Assembly (NCBI RefSeq): GCF_964340395.1
Contig: NC_135550.1
Coordinates: 744,001 to 808,000 of the forward strand
DNA from: Glandiceps talaboti
Lineage: Eukaryota; Hemichordata; Enteropneusta; Spengelidae
DNA: 64,000 nt
Reading direction: 5' to 3'
Shown here: positions 1 through 10,800 of the stretch, in pieces
Position numbering within the stretch: the stretch's first letter is position 1
Layout of the letters: each line of letters opens with the position of its first letter
Notes under the pieces: model-generated
What the model was told of the DNA's origin: nothing
Database searches by the model: none
The model's input: only the letters and a program-made list of their open reading frames with translations
Program-made: the position numbers and the translations under genes

Positions 1-297
1 TATTATACATCTTCCCATTTCTCACCACATCAGTATCATCAACCCTTTCCTCACCCCACACTTCATCAATACCAATCAATACGGCACACCCTTCTTTTCA
101 TTTTTATTCATAATTATTTTTATTTATTTTTTTTATTTATTTATTTTTTTTTTTTTATTATTATTATTATTTTTTCATTTCTTTATTTATTCTCCGTGCA
201 CAGGTATTATCATTTAATACATTATGCTTATGGTATTCATGGTTACTGTAACATATCGTTCTAATTAATTCAGGTCATGATTATAGTCATCCTTCGT
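1..297. other. AT-rich low-complexity flank
   Basis: This stretch is AT-rich with T-runs and ATT repeats at about 110-190. I see no coding signal. It lies just 3' of the recombinase stop codon and may contain that gene's 3' untranslated region. I could not define a transposon end here; Cryptons have no long terminal inverted repeats. Confidence 0.5.
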
Positions 298-2185
298 CTA
301 TCTATTGGTTTGAAGGTCAGATATGCCTGCAGCCTGAAAAGCTACAGTGAAACCCGCGAGCTTCTCCACATTTTCATATATAGCCGTATCGTGCATATTT
401 CCAAGCATCTCTTCCGTTCTATTTTCGGGTCGTCCGATGGCCGAAACAACCGATAACTTTGTATAGTGGTGTGCTGTTTTTTCTGCCTTCCATCCCACAT
501 GGCCCATCACCTCATGGATGCTAGCGCCCGCCAGAGACATGGTGATGGCGCATGCACTCCTTAGACTATGTGGTGTCTCGCCTTCATCCAAGTTCAGAAC
601 TTGGAGGTAAGATTTCAATCGTTGATACACCAATTGCGAAGATAGGGGTTTATTCTCCACTTCTCCCGTTGGCGTTGTTGGTCTAAAGAGATATCCTGTC
701 GTTATATCTATGCCTAATTTCAGTGCTAGATCTATATATTGCTCTAACGTATTTACGGGACATAAGCGTATGTCCCCACATCTCTTAATTGCAAACATAT
801 TTGACTCTGAACCTCTTAAAGTCTTTCCAAAAGTGTGATTGAAAATCAATCCCGAGTTATCAGGGAACCGGAGAATTTCCTGCGTTTTGATCTGCCCGAG
901 GTCTCCTGCTCTATCACCAGAGAAGAATAACATCTTCAAGAATGCCATGTCTCTTGCATAGACATATATTAGCGTGGCTGATGAGGATGACATGATTTTT
1001 TCCAGGATATGATCAAACACTTGTACCAGCTTTTGCAAGAATAGCGGCTTTGCTTGTTTCACTGTAACGTGCGCTTTTGCCTGCTCTTCAGACGTCTTCT
1101 TTAGGTATCGATGCACCATTACACCATTGGCTGGGTTTCTTATACTCCTCCCGGTTTCTGCTTGCATTGCTTGAAAGTACGTCGATAATTTCGACACGAT
1201 ATTTTTTGCAGTCCCCGCTCTCAGCCGTTTTGGGCACTCACAGGGCATTTGACGACGGACTCTTGCAGCATTTCCATATGTATAGGAAGTGTGTCTAATT
1301 GCTCCACTCGAACTATTCTTTAGAAATTTGGAGACCTTCGAAGCTATCTCCTCCTCCTCCTTGTTGCCCAACAGCAATACAATAAGTCGACCGGCGTCGT
1401 CACCAAAATCGTTGGCTTCGAACTGACACAGCACCGCTCGAAATCTCTGTAGCTTTGCGTGTGCCACCATAGTGGCACGGTCCACGAGGGTTCTCAGGCC
1501 ATTAAGCAGTTGTTGTCTTGACATTAAGGCAGGGCTGTGAGCCATTTCCATAAGCTTTTGCAGGGCGTCATCTACGCCAGCTGCCCCAGCTGTCTCTTGT
1601 ATCTTTTCAACTTTTTTCAAAAGCTGTTCCAACTTTTCCGTAACCTGAAACGAAATCAGGGATTCAGTGAGACGTTACATATGTTACAAAATGTCCCTCT
1701 GACATTTATACATACATACATACATACATACATTCATTACTACTTGGGTACCCTTCCCGGCACTATATTCAACATCACCAACAGGGTGCCCTAGTCATTG
1801 GCACTCCCTACATCCCTGACACATTGGGTGCTCCGCCTTGGCACTCCACCTCGACGCCACCAACAATGGTGCCCTAACTAGCACTCCCATTTACAATCTT
1901 CCGACACATTGGGTGCTCCGCATTGGCACTCCAACTCGACGCCACCAACGGGGTGCCCTTGCTAGCACTCCCCATATCATTTACAATCTTCCGACACATT
2001 GAGTGCTCCGCATTGGCACTCCAACTCGACGCCACCAACGGGGTGCCCTCACTAGCACTCCCCCATTTATAATCTTACGACACATTGGGTGCTCCGCCTT
2101 GGCACTCCTACCCGACACCACCCACTTGGTGCACTCGCTGGCAAACCTCCATTGCATTATCATCATGCGTTGGGTGTCCCCTTGG

Positions 2186-2243
<58 letters not shown>

Positions 2244-2977
2244 TAATATGCCCTGGGCCTCTACCAACAACACATAAAATACCCCACAGGCGATGTAATG
2301 CACCTGCACATTTTCACCAGCACATCTAAATTGATTTACAAAAGGTGGAAACCGCCTTAGGTAATACGCGTGTGAAGCCATATGGGGACACTAGCTAACA
2401 TGCAAATTATTTCCAGGTGCACTCACCACGCCACTCGTGGCTACGTGTCACTGTACCACAACAAAAGGCCCCTAGTACTTACCTGTTTTGTCTATTGCGA
2501 AAATATGAGAAAATAGAATAGAGAAAAAACTAATTTAACACAAAACTGGCTATTTTTCAACCTCCTGGCCGACAAAATACTGCGAGGTTACTCCAAAACG
2601 CCTAGCTCCCCAACTAATCAAAAGGGCAGTATACAAGATGGCCCAGACACATTCTCGAACAAGGTAAACTGCTAACACAAGCTTGTACAGCTCAATAGGG
2701 GTAACCTTCACTGAACACTGGGGAACTAGTAAAACGTATTTACCTGTTTTTGTGCGTGTCGTGGTCCGTGGCCATCCCCTGCCACAGTGGGTGGAGTAAC
2801 ACCATTCTCACACACCTGTGGAGAAGAAGCGGATGCTTGTGCACTAGAAGTGGAACGCTGTGCACTAGTACTGGGTTGAGTGGCTGCGACGTGTCCCTGC
2901 ACAAACGTCGCCGTCGTAGCCGTGAGTCTTTCTCCGGTCGTAGCTGGGGCACAGGTGTTGGTACGACTATTCTCCAT
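298..2977 (-). CDS. Crypton-type tyrosine recombinase, two exons
   Basis: This is a predicted tyrosine recombinase of a Crypton DNA transposon, which would cut and rejoin DNA through a covalent tyrosine intermediate. Exon 1 runs 2977-2744 from ATG and exon 2 runs 1644-298, ending in TAG. The donor (CAG|GTAAAT) and acceptor (TTTCAG|GTT) are both phase 0, giving about 526 residues. Exon 1 encodes a Ser/Thr/Ala/Gln-rich leader. Exon 2 carries an alpha-helical core-binding region and then the catalytic domain. Counting from the TTG codon at 1632, the catalytic set is R241 (GDRAGDL), K270 (GKTLRG), H355 and R358 (HSLR), H378 (GHVGW) and Y390 (HHYTKL). No key residue is missing and no internal stop is seen. 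No reverse transcriptase is nearby, which argues against DIRS or Ngaro. A GTG at 3013 extends the frame, but ATG 2977 is the likelier start. A host-domesticated copy is possible. Confidence 0.82.
1780..2130. repeat. ~87-bp tandem repeat inside the recombinase intron
   Basis: Four diverged head-to-tail units have spacings of 85, 90 and 86 bp, measured at GACACATTGGGTGCTCCGC (1818, 1903, 1993, 2079). Each unit repeats the phrases TTGGCACTCC and GACGCCACCAAC. The array lies wholly within the 1.1-kb intron of the recombinase gene. Confidence 0.85.
2188..2242 (+). repeat. Poly-T run of 55 bases (poly-A on the minus strand)
   Basis: This is an uninterrupted homopolymer next to the 87-bp array, within the recombinase intron. 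It could be the tail of a retroposed insert on the minus strand, but I see no clear target-site duplication. Its length may be an assembly estimate. Confidence 0.8.
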
Positions 2978-3034
2978 AATGCTGTCTTCAGTGTCGTGAA
3001 CAAGGGATGACACCGACCTCTTCCCTTCACCTGG

Positions 3035-3041
3035 TTATATA
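3035..3041 (-). promoter_or_regulatory. TATA box of the recombinase gene
   Basis: On the minus strand the sequence TATATAA lies about 58 bases upstream of ATG 2977. Transcription starting about 30 bases downstream would leave a short 5' leader. The position fits a core promoter, but it rests on motif and spacing only. Confidence 0.45.
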
Positions 3042-3059
3042 CCTATCCTCATTAATATT

Positions 3060-3584
3060 CATGAGATCATTTGCATATTGCGTAGTAATTTCACTCCGTG
3101 ATAAGGCTTTTAATAAAACTTACGATGGGCAACACATGTAACAATAAACTTACATGGATTCAGAAAAAAAAAAGTATTTTACAATGTACATGTGCTACTG
3201 TTGATCTTGTTGGCATGTATCACATTGTGGTATCTAAACTATCCAGATGCATACATAAACCTACATTGCTTCATTTGTGAACTACATGTAAAACTGTAAA
3301 ACCAAGTTGATACAGGAAGATAACAAACAACAAGACAACATCTTGTATGATGCCCTCAAATAAACTAGTGAAACAGCATACAAATGTAAGAATTTGAGCG
3401 ACAAACAACTATACAACACTATTTGCAATATAAATGTTACCAAAATAAGAAGAAGAAAAAAATATGTAGATGATAAAATAAGGTACAAATCATAGACTAA
3501 TATTGTCATGAATAGTGCATGTAGGTTGTTTTTTTCCATTTTGAGAATATACATGTAATACCACTGTCAATGTTCATCCTTATT
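3060..3584. other. AT-rich spacer
   Basis: This AT-rich spacer lies upstream of the recombinase promoter. The minus-strand open frame at 3282-3554 is Leu/Tyr-rich and has the composition of random AT-rich DNA. I recognise no gene or repeat. Confidence 0.4.
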
Positions 3585-4476
3585 TAGTCCCCGCGGACGA
3601 AGTCCGGAACGGGGACTTATGGATTGGGTTCCGTCCGTCCGTCCGTCCGTCCGTCCGTCCGCAGCTGTTTCTTGGAGATGCCTGGACCGATTTTTTTCAA
3701 ACTTGGTACAGGGGCAACATACTATGGCATACATATGCACGTCAATTTGTTTTATGATACGATCCAATATGGCCGCCTAGCAACCATTTTGTTTGCGAAT
3801 TTTCCCTGTCTAGAGCCATAACTCAGACATGCTTTAACAGATCTCATTCAAAGTTGGTATTAGGACAGTGTTCTATGACATACATGTGCATATTCATTGT
3901 TGTCACGATACGATCCAATATGGCCGCCTAGCAGCCATTTTGTTAGTGAATTTTCATGTCCAAAGCCATAACTCAGACATGCTTGAACAGATCTCATTCA
4001 AAGTTGGTATTAGGACATTGTTCTATGACATACATGTGCATATCCATTTTCATTGTGATACGATCCAATATGGCTGCCTGGTAGCCATTTTGTTTGTGAA
4101 TTTTCATGTCCAAAGCCATAACTCAGACATGCTTGAACAGATCTCATTCAAAATTGGTATTAGGACAGTGTTCTATGACATACATGTGTATATCCATTTT
4201 CGTCGTGATACGATCCACTATGGCTGCCTGGCAGCCATTTTGTTTGTGAATTTTCCATGTCCAAAGCCATAACTCAGACTCCATTTTCATCGTGATTTGA
4301 TCCCCCATACCCAACCAATCCTTTATTGTTGGAGGCATATTCCATGTCCAACAAGCACACACAACATATCTAAGTCTGTTTGTTTTAGGTTCACAAATGT
4401 TGTTGCGTGATCAGAGTAGTGATAATTCCTTAAAACCCAATTATAGCAGGGACTATGTCATTCTCAATGACTTGTT
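3585..4476 (+). mobile_element. F2 element, copy 1 (complete)
   Basis: The head hairpin (TAGTCCCCGCGGAC, GAA loop, GTCCG, then CGGGGACT) is followed by a (GTCC)n run and by units 150 bp apart (ACTCAGACAT at 3821, 3971 and 4121). The tail contains CAGGGACTA, the near reverse complement of the 5' TAGTCCCCG, and ends in a hairpin (GTCATT-CTC-AATGAC). This plan fits a non-autonomous Helentron-associated element. Because 150 is divisible by three, the array gives spurious open frames on both strands. Confidence 0.75.
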
Positions 4477-5356
4477 CTTGAGTGTGTAAGGAGTTGTAGC
4501 TCACTGTTCAATCAAGTAATGCCTCTTCCTGGTACACTCTGTTGGGTATGAAAATTGTCCATACACAGCTCATCATCAGTATTGAGTAGATACTTCGAAA
4601 TATCAATTTCAATAGGTGCAGGCTTATCCCAGGTTTATTGTATTCTTTTCCTGAAATTCAATAACAAGAATGACAAGATTTATTATCCTCAATATTTCTT
4701 TTGTATGTTGACTCTGGCTGATGTCGAAATTGCAAATCATACAATGCACTAACAACAAAACACTTGAACTGAACATAAGAATTGCAACGAGGAAAAAATG
4801 AAAATAAGTTTCATTGTACATGTTTGTATGCATGTCTACATTTTCCACAATATTTCAACATTGCTAGAGTTCAAACATACTCTATAGAAGAAGAAATGAA
4901 CTATGTATATCTTGCTATTATTTCAATGAAACATATTTGTACATAAATGTCCACCTCTGAGATACACTTCACACATAACATTACATATTAAGCAGATGAC
5001 TTATCTCGATAGTTCAATAGTTTATGTAAATACTCATGAAATTCAGTTGAACACTTATCAAGAAAAGTTAAAATTTGTTTATATAATTTATTACACATTT
5101 ACTTTGATCTGAACTAATTGATATGTGTAACCTGACTCAACATACAAATGAAGTATCAGAAATGATATTGCTTGTTTTGAGATAATAACCATGACATACT
5201 AAAAATCTGACACTCTAAAAAAATGGAAATTAGAAAAACATGGTCACCTAAGTCTAGTATTTTCAAAATTCATTTCTGGATGTTTTGAACAGAGTACACG
5301 AATACATTTCACTCATAATACAACACATGGAAAATTCTGAACATATTCATATTTAC
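4477..5356. other. AT-rich sequence without a recognised gene
   Basis: This AT-rich stretch lies between F2 copy 1 and the possible exon at 5357. I searched the minus strand for a continuation of the candidate gene starting at 5705 and found no convincing exon. Confidence 0.35.
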
Positions 5357-5705
5357 CTTGATTGTGTTGAGGTCTTCCAAAAGTGCTCCCAATTTTATCT
5401 GCTTGCCTTCAAGGGCACAACGATGCACACTATCTCAGGTCACCTGGCATCAACACATGTCTGTGTTGACATCCCAAGTCCCGTTGCATTCTAGGTATAG
5501 CATTCAGATATGCGATGTCAAATATGTTGACATTGTTATCATTCAGATAAATACTTTACAACGCACAGTTTGTTTGATTGCCGTGCCCACGCTGACGATC
5601 ATAAATACAGCAATGCATATCATAATTTCGGAGCATCGCCATTTTGACATCATAGTATTCCGATTAGCTGATCTTACCCTTCTTCGATGACACGACACTG
5701 GCCAT
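5357..5705 (-). CDS. Possible first two coding exons of an unknown gene
   Basis: The candidate first exon runs 5705-5678 and reads MASVVSSKK plus one base; it ends at a consensus donor (AAGG|GTAAGA). The candidate second exon, 5433-5357, begins after an AG and ends at AAG|GTAAAT. Joined in frame it reads DSVHRCALEGKQ... and ends LLEDLNTIK, 26 residues at phase 0. The pattern HRCALEGKQIKLGALL resembles the helix pair of an ankyrin repeat. The start sits in a small promoter-like patch with a GCCATTTTA and a CAATATGGCGGAC motif. The acceptor has a poor pyrimidine tract and no later exon was found, so this is tentative. Confidence 0.25.
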
Positions 5706-5775
5706 TTTACGACCGAGGTTCGATTTGTTGACACTGCAATCTCCAATATGGCGGACCTTGATCCCATGTGTGTCA
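5700..5775. promoter_or_regulatory. Possible bidirectional promoter with YY1-like motifs
   Basis: GCCATTTTA (5701-5709) and AATATGGCGGAC (about 5746-5757) are opposed YY1-type motifs between a candidate minus-strand start codon and the MRPS12 side. MRPS12 needs an upstream untranslated exon, because its ATG exon is preceded by a splice acceptor. This patch is one possible location, but I see no strong plus-strand donor. Confidence 0.25.
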
Positions 5776-5779
5776 TCTG

Positions 5780-6386
5780 ACGTCTTGAACACTGATTTTC
5801 AACAACAAAAACATCAAAAATAGCCTAGAAACTTCCCCATCCTGCTGCGGATCTGTGCGTAATGGTCGCATTCTCGCTATTTTTAAAAACTTGTACAAAT
5901 TTTGCTCAAAATTCATGTAAAAATCACGGTTTTCTTGGGTCAAACACAGTCAAACGTACATACTATAACATAATGGGTGTATGACTCCCTAGCTTACTCA
6001 TATCTGATAGCTGGCCCCTCAGCAATGTCTTTAAACTATGAGTTACATTATCAAGTTGTAAATACATTACCGCCGAACGGTGTACAAAGGGTTAAAACAG
6101 CCACCACACTCAAAGGCACCTAGTAATAGACCACATCTATGTCAAATCTGCACACTCACCTATTGGGAAATGCCCATGTCATACAAACATGTTACAGCTA
6201 CCATAGTCCTGTAATATACCAGATGTCTCCCAACCCTTAGGTATGTAACCTTGTTTCACTGCCACACTATCCTACCCTCAATATATCCACTATCGACCAA
6301 TTTACACCAATCCAAACATCATCGCCTCTTCATGTCCCCAACTGTGCCCTGGAACTACGCTTTTGCTTGCAAATGCACACTAGTAA
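5780..6386. other. Unassigned spacer upstream of MRPS12
   Basis: This is unique-looking sequence between the promoter-like patch and the first F1 remnant. I see no open frame, RNA gene or repeat. Confidence 0.35.
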
Positions 6387-7268
6387 GGATACAATGATGT
6401 CATAAGTGATGTGCAAATTAGGTGTAAAAGTGTTCATTTTTGGTCAAAAACTTGTATCTCAAGAAGTACTTGGTCAGTGAGACTGAAACTTGGTGAGATG
6501 TTTCTAGAAGTGTTATTCTGCAGATTTTCTTCAAAATATATGACACAATTGGCCCTAGCAACAGTTACCACGCCGTTAGCAACAACCAAGTGGCAGTATA
6601 GTTTGGTCAAATAACATCATCTAGTAGGCAAGTGAGTAAACATTCAAAAAATGTATACAAATATCCCTACCATAGCAACAACCAAAATGTGGTGTATTTC
6701 AGAAAGATAACAGGGATTAATAGACAAGTGAATAAACATTTTTTTTTTAAATTATGTAAATTTGCCTAGCAACAAGACCACACCCATAGCAACAGGTAAA
6801 TGATCATGTATTTTGCAAAGATAACAGCGATGAATAGCCAAGTGAATAAACAATCAAAAAATGTATGTAAATGTGCCTAACAACAAGACCATGCCCATAT
6901 CAACAGCCAAACGGTGGTGTATTTTACAATGAATAAACATTTAAAAAGTGTATGCAAATATACCTAGCAACAAGACCATACCCATACCAACAGCCAAATA
7001 ATCATGTATATTGCAAAGATAACATCAGGGATTCATAGATAAGTGAACAAACGTTCAAAAAATGTATGCAAATATTTCTAGAGCAACACAACCACGCCTA
7101 TAGCAACAGCCAATGATAGTGTATGTTGCAAAGCTAACGACATGGTTGGATAGACAACTGGATAGTCATTTCATCAAATGAACACCTATGCTTAGCATGG
7201 ATCAGCATGTGCATAAACATTGATAAAAACTGTACAGTTGTGCTACAACGCCATTAGCACTATTTTTT
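6387..7268 (+). mobile_element. F1 element, 5'-truncated copy
   Basis: The element starts mid-body (GTGATGTGCAAATTAGG) without a head hairpin. It carries several units with CCTAGCAACAAGACCACNCCC-type cassettes and ends in the F1 tail CAGTTGTGCTACAACGCC followed by a T-run. The first 5' units are missing. Confidence 0.7.
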
Positions 7269-7450
7269 CTTAATTGTAGCATAACTTTCTAGAAAATGCT
7301 CAACTAATACAACATTTGAGATTCACCTTGTCCATCTTCTGTACAATTTATGTAACAAAATTATTTTTTTAAACAGCCAAGTTATTTTTACCACAAGGTC
7401 CACTTGTTTAAAAGTGGATGCCATCTAGGGCAGGATTAGGAAAAAATCAT

Positions 7451-7599
7451 GTCACTGCAAGATGGCAACCCCATGGGTCACTGAGTGCAAGATGGCAACC
7501 CCATGGGTCACTGAGTGCAAGATGGCAACCATATGGGTCACTGAGTGCTAGATGGCAACCATATGGGTCACTGAGTGCAAGATGGCAACCCCATGGGGC
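7451..7599 (+). repeat. Five 30-bp repeats with YY1-like cores
   Basis: Five units of exactly 30 bp carry GATGGCAACC at 7461, 7491, 7521, 7551 and 7581, usually preceded by CAA. Variation is limited to CCATGGG/ATATGGG and one A-to-T change. The array ends about 290 bp upstream of the MRPS12 ATG exon. AAGATGGC matches the core of the YY1 site. The spacing leaves no unique spacers, so it is not a CRISPR. The 68-residue frame across it exists because 30 is divisible by three. Confidence 0.85.
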
Positions 7600-7887
7600 T
7601 GAGCACTATCTCAGTGAAAATTAATGTTTATTGCTAAAATTCAGGAAAATTAATAAAACACATGGTTCAAAGTTTGTGTCTGACTTTAATCGTCACTTGT
7701 AAGTCGTTCAGACTGTTTAAGTACGATTGTGAGTTGTACATGTATGTACATGTGAACTCACACTCACACACATTCAAATACACACACATACACACACTGT
7801 ACAAGCATAAACATGCAACATTAAATACAGATAAAAATTAAAGTTAATCAGATGTGATGAACTTCTAATTCTGTTTTTGAATTGTAG

Positions 7888-10800
7888 GTGATATTTTCAT
7901 CAAAAGCCATGCAGTGCCTGCGATCTATTTCTTCACTTCTGACAAGACCATTATCAATGGTTACAACAGGTAAGTGATGTACTTCAAGTTAAAAATTCCC
8001 AAAAAACTGAAAGTGAAGTACAGAAATTCTTAACCTTGTACATTCTTGCCACAATGTCCGATGATGTATTTGCTCAGTGCATCAGGTCAGAGTCATGGTA
8101 TGCAATTTAGGTTTTAAGGTTATTTTTAGTGGAAACGCTTGGACTTGGAGTCCAAAACCAACTAGCTGAATAGCTGAAAATTGGTGGGGATATTTCTGGA
8201 GGTATATATAATAACATCTTTTACTGTATTATACCACACACAAGCCAGGTTGAACATGTTCAAACTAAAAGATGGGTTTTTAGCACAACTAAACCGATAA
8301 GATTCAGTAGTGATATAGTCATGCGCATGGCAAAGTGTCTGTCGTGTGTGTTGTGTATAAACAAAAAACGCTGAACCGATTACCATGATATTTGGTGGGT
8401 CCCTTACCTTGGGTGTCTAGTTGGGAAATTGTTCAAATCAAAATAATCTAACCACCGGTGACACCATGTATGATTTGGGTATAAAAATGGGATTTTTTGT
8501 CAAAAAACAAACTCAAAAACTGCTGGGCAGATCAGTCTGAATTTTAATGGGAACATTCTTAGGGGTATTTAGATTAAGAATTGTTCACGACATGATGATT
8601 CCATCAGTGATATGCAAATTAGGTTTAAAATGTCATTTTGGTCAAAAACCTATAATTCCAAAACTGTTGAGCAGATTGGGCAGAAATTTAACGGGAATGC
8701 ATCTAGGGTGTATAAATGAAGAAATAAATGTTAAGCATATAATGATCTCATCAGTGATATGCAAATTATGTGTAAAAATGTGAATTTTGGTCAAAAACTT
8801 ATATCTCAAAAAATAGTTGGTCAGTGAGACAAACAAAAAAATACCCCTAGCAACCATGACCATGTCCATAGCAACAGCCAAACGGTGGTGTATTTCACAA
8901 AGATAACGGATTTTTAGACAAGTGAACAACCATTCAAAAAGTGTATGTAAATATGCCTAGCAACAAGACCATGGCCATGCCTATGACAACAGCCAAACGA
9001 TCACATGTATTGCAAAGATAACAACAGGGATTAATAGACAAGTGAATAAACATTCAAAAATTGTATGTAAATGTGCCTAGCAACAACACCACACCCATAG
9101 CAACAGCCAATTGATCATGTATATTGCAAAGATAACAGATTAATAATGAAAAAAAACATTCAAAAATGTATGCAAATATACCTAATATACCTAGCAATAA
9201 GACCACACCCATAGCAACAGCCAAATGATCATGTATATTGCAAAGATAACATTAGGGATTCATAGACTAGTGAACAAACATTCAAAAAATGTATTCAAAT
9301 ATGTCTAGCAACAGCCAAATGATCGCATACATTGTATATTGCAAAGGTAACAACAGGGTTGGATAGGCACCTGGATAGTCATTCAGTAAATGAACACCTA
9401 TACCTATAGCGTGGATCAGCATGTGGGTAAACATTTTTAAAAACTGTACAGTTGTGCTACAATGCCATTGGCACTATTTTATGCCATGGCCAGCTGCTCT
9501 ACATTACGATAACTCATCATGTCTAAAGCACTGGTTCTGTTGTACTCAAAATATGAGTAAAAACATTCCAAATCGCCATTATTTTTCCTCTTTTTAACAC
9601 AACTGAACTGATAAGGTTCAGTAGTTCTATAGGCATGGTGCGTTGTATGTCCGTCTGTCTGTGTGTATGTATGTGTGTCTGTGGATGACTTAAACCCAAC
9701 AGTCACAAGACAGATTGCCTTGGTATTTAGTGTGGACATTACTTTTATTTGGAAAATTGTTCAAAGCAAAATGATCGCATCACTGGTTTGTGATTTGGAT
9801 AAAAAAAATGTCCGTTTAGCACAACTGAACTGAGTGTGAAATTTAGTGGGAACATTCTTAAGGGGATGTAAAGTAAGATTTGTTCATGACATGATGATTC
9901 CATCAGTGATATGCAAATTAGGGCTAAAAATAAATGTGTCTTTTTGGTTGAAAATCTATAATTCCAAAACTACTGAGCAGATTGGGCTGAAATTTAATGG
10001 TAATGCATCTAGGGATGTATGGACGAAGAAATATTAAGCATACAATGATTCCATGAGTGATATGCAAATGAGGTGTAAAAATGTTCATTTTTGGTCAAAA
10101 ACTTATATCTCAAAAAGTACTTGGTCACCGAGTCTTAAACTTGGTGAGATGTTTCTGAAAGTGTTATTCTGCAGATTTTCTTCAAAACATTTTGACAAAA
10201 TTGGCCCTAGCGACCATGACCACGCCCTTAGCAACAACCAAATGGCAGTATATTTTGGTCAAATAACAACATCATCTGGTAGGCAAATGAGTAAACATTC
10301 AAAAAATGTATGCAAATACCCTAGCAACCATGAACACGCCCATAGCAACAGCCAAATCTTCGTGTATTTCACAAAGATAACAACAGGAATTGATAGACAA
10401 TTGAATACACATTCAAAAAATGTATGTAGATATGCCTAGCAACAAGACCACGCCCATAGCAACAGCCAAATGATTATGTATATTGCAAAAATAATATCAG
10501 GAATTCATACACAAGTGAACAAAAACATACACAAATGTATACAAATATATCTGACAACATGACCACGCCCATAGCAACAGCCAAATGATAGCATACAGTG
10601 CAGCTCACATAGCACATCACCTGAGTGCGCATTGATCACAAAAGGATCATTCTTGCACAATTGGGGTGCTAACTATGCATTGATGCACTGTTGTTCTTGC
10701 ATCATCAAAGCATCTACATGGAACAATGCTCGCATCTCTCATACTAGTCTATCAGCTAGCCCTCGGATGTTCTTCCGATAAAATACGACACACAGCCGAA

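Noticed and set aside
7451-7599. CRISPR-like regular repeats
   Set aside because: Units are directly tandem with no unique spacers, in an animal gene region.
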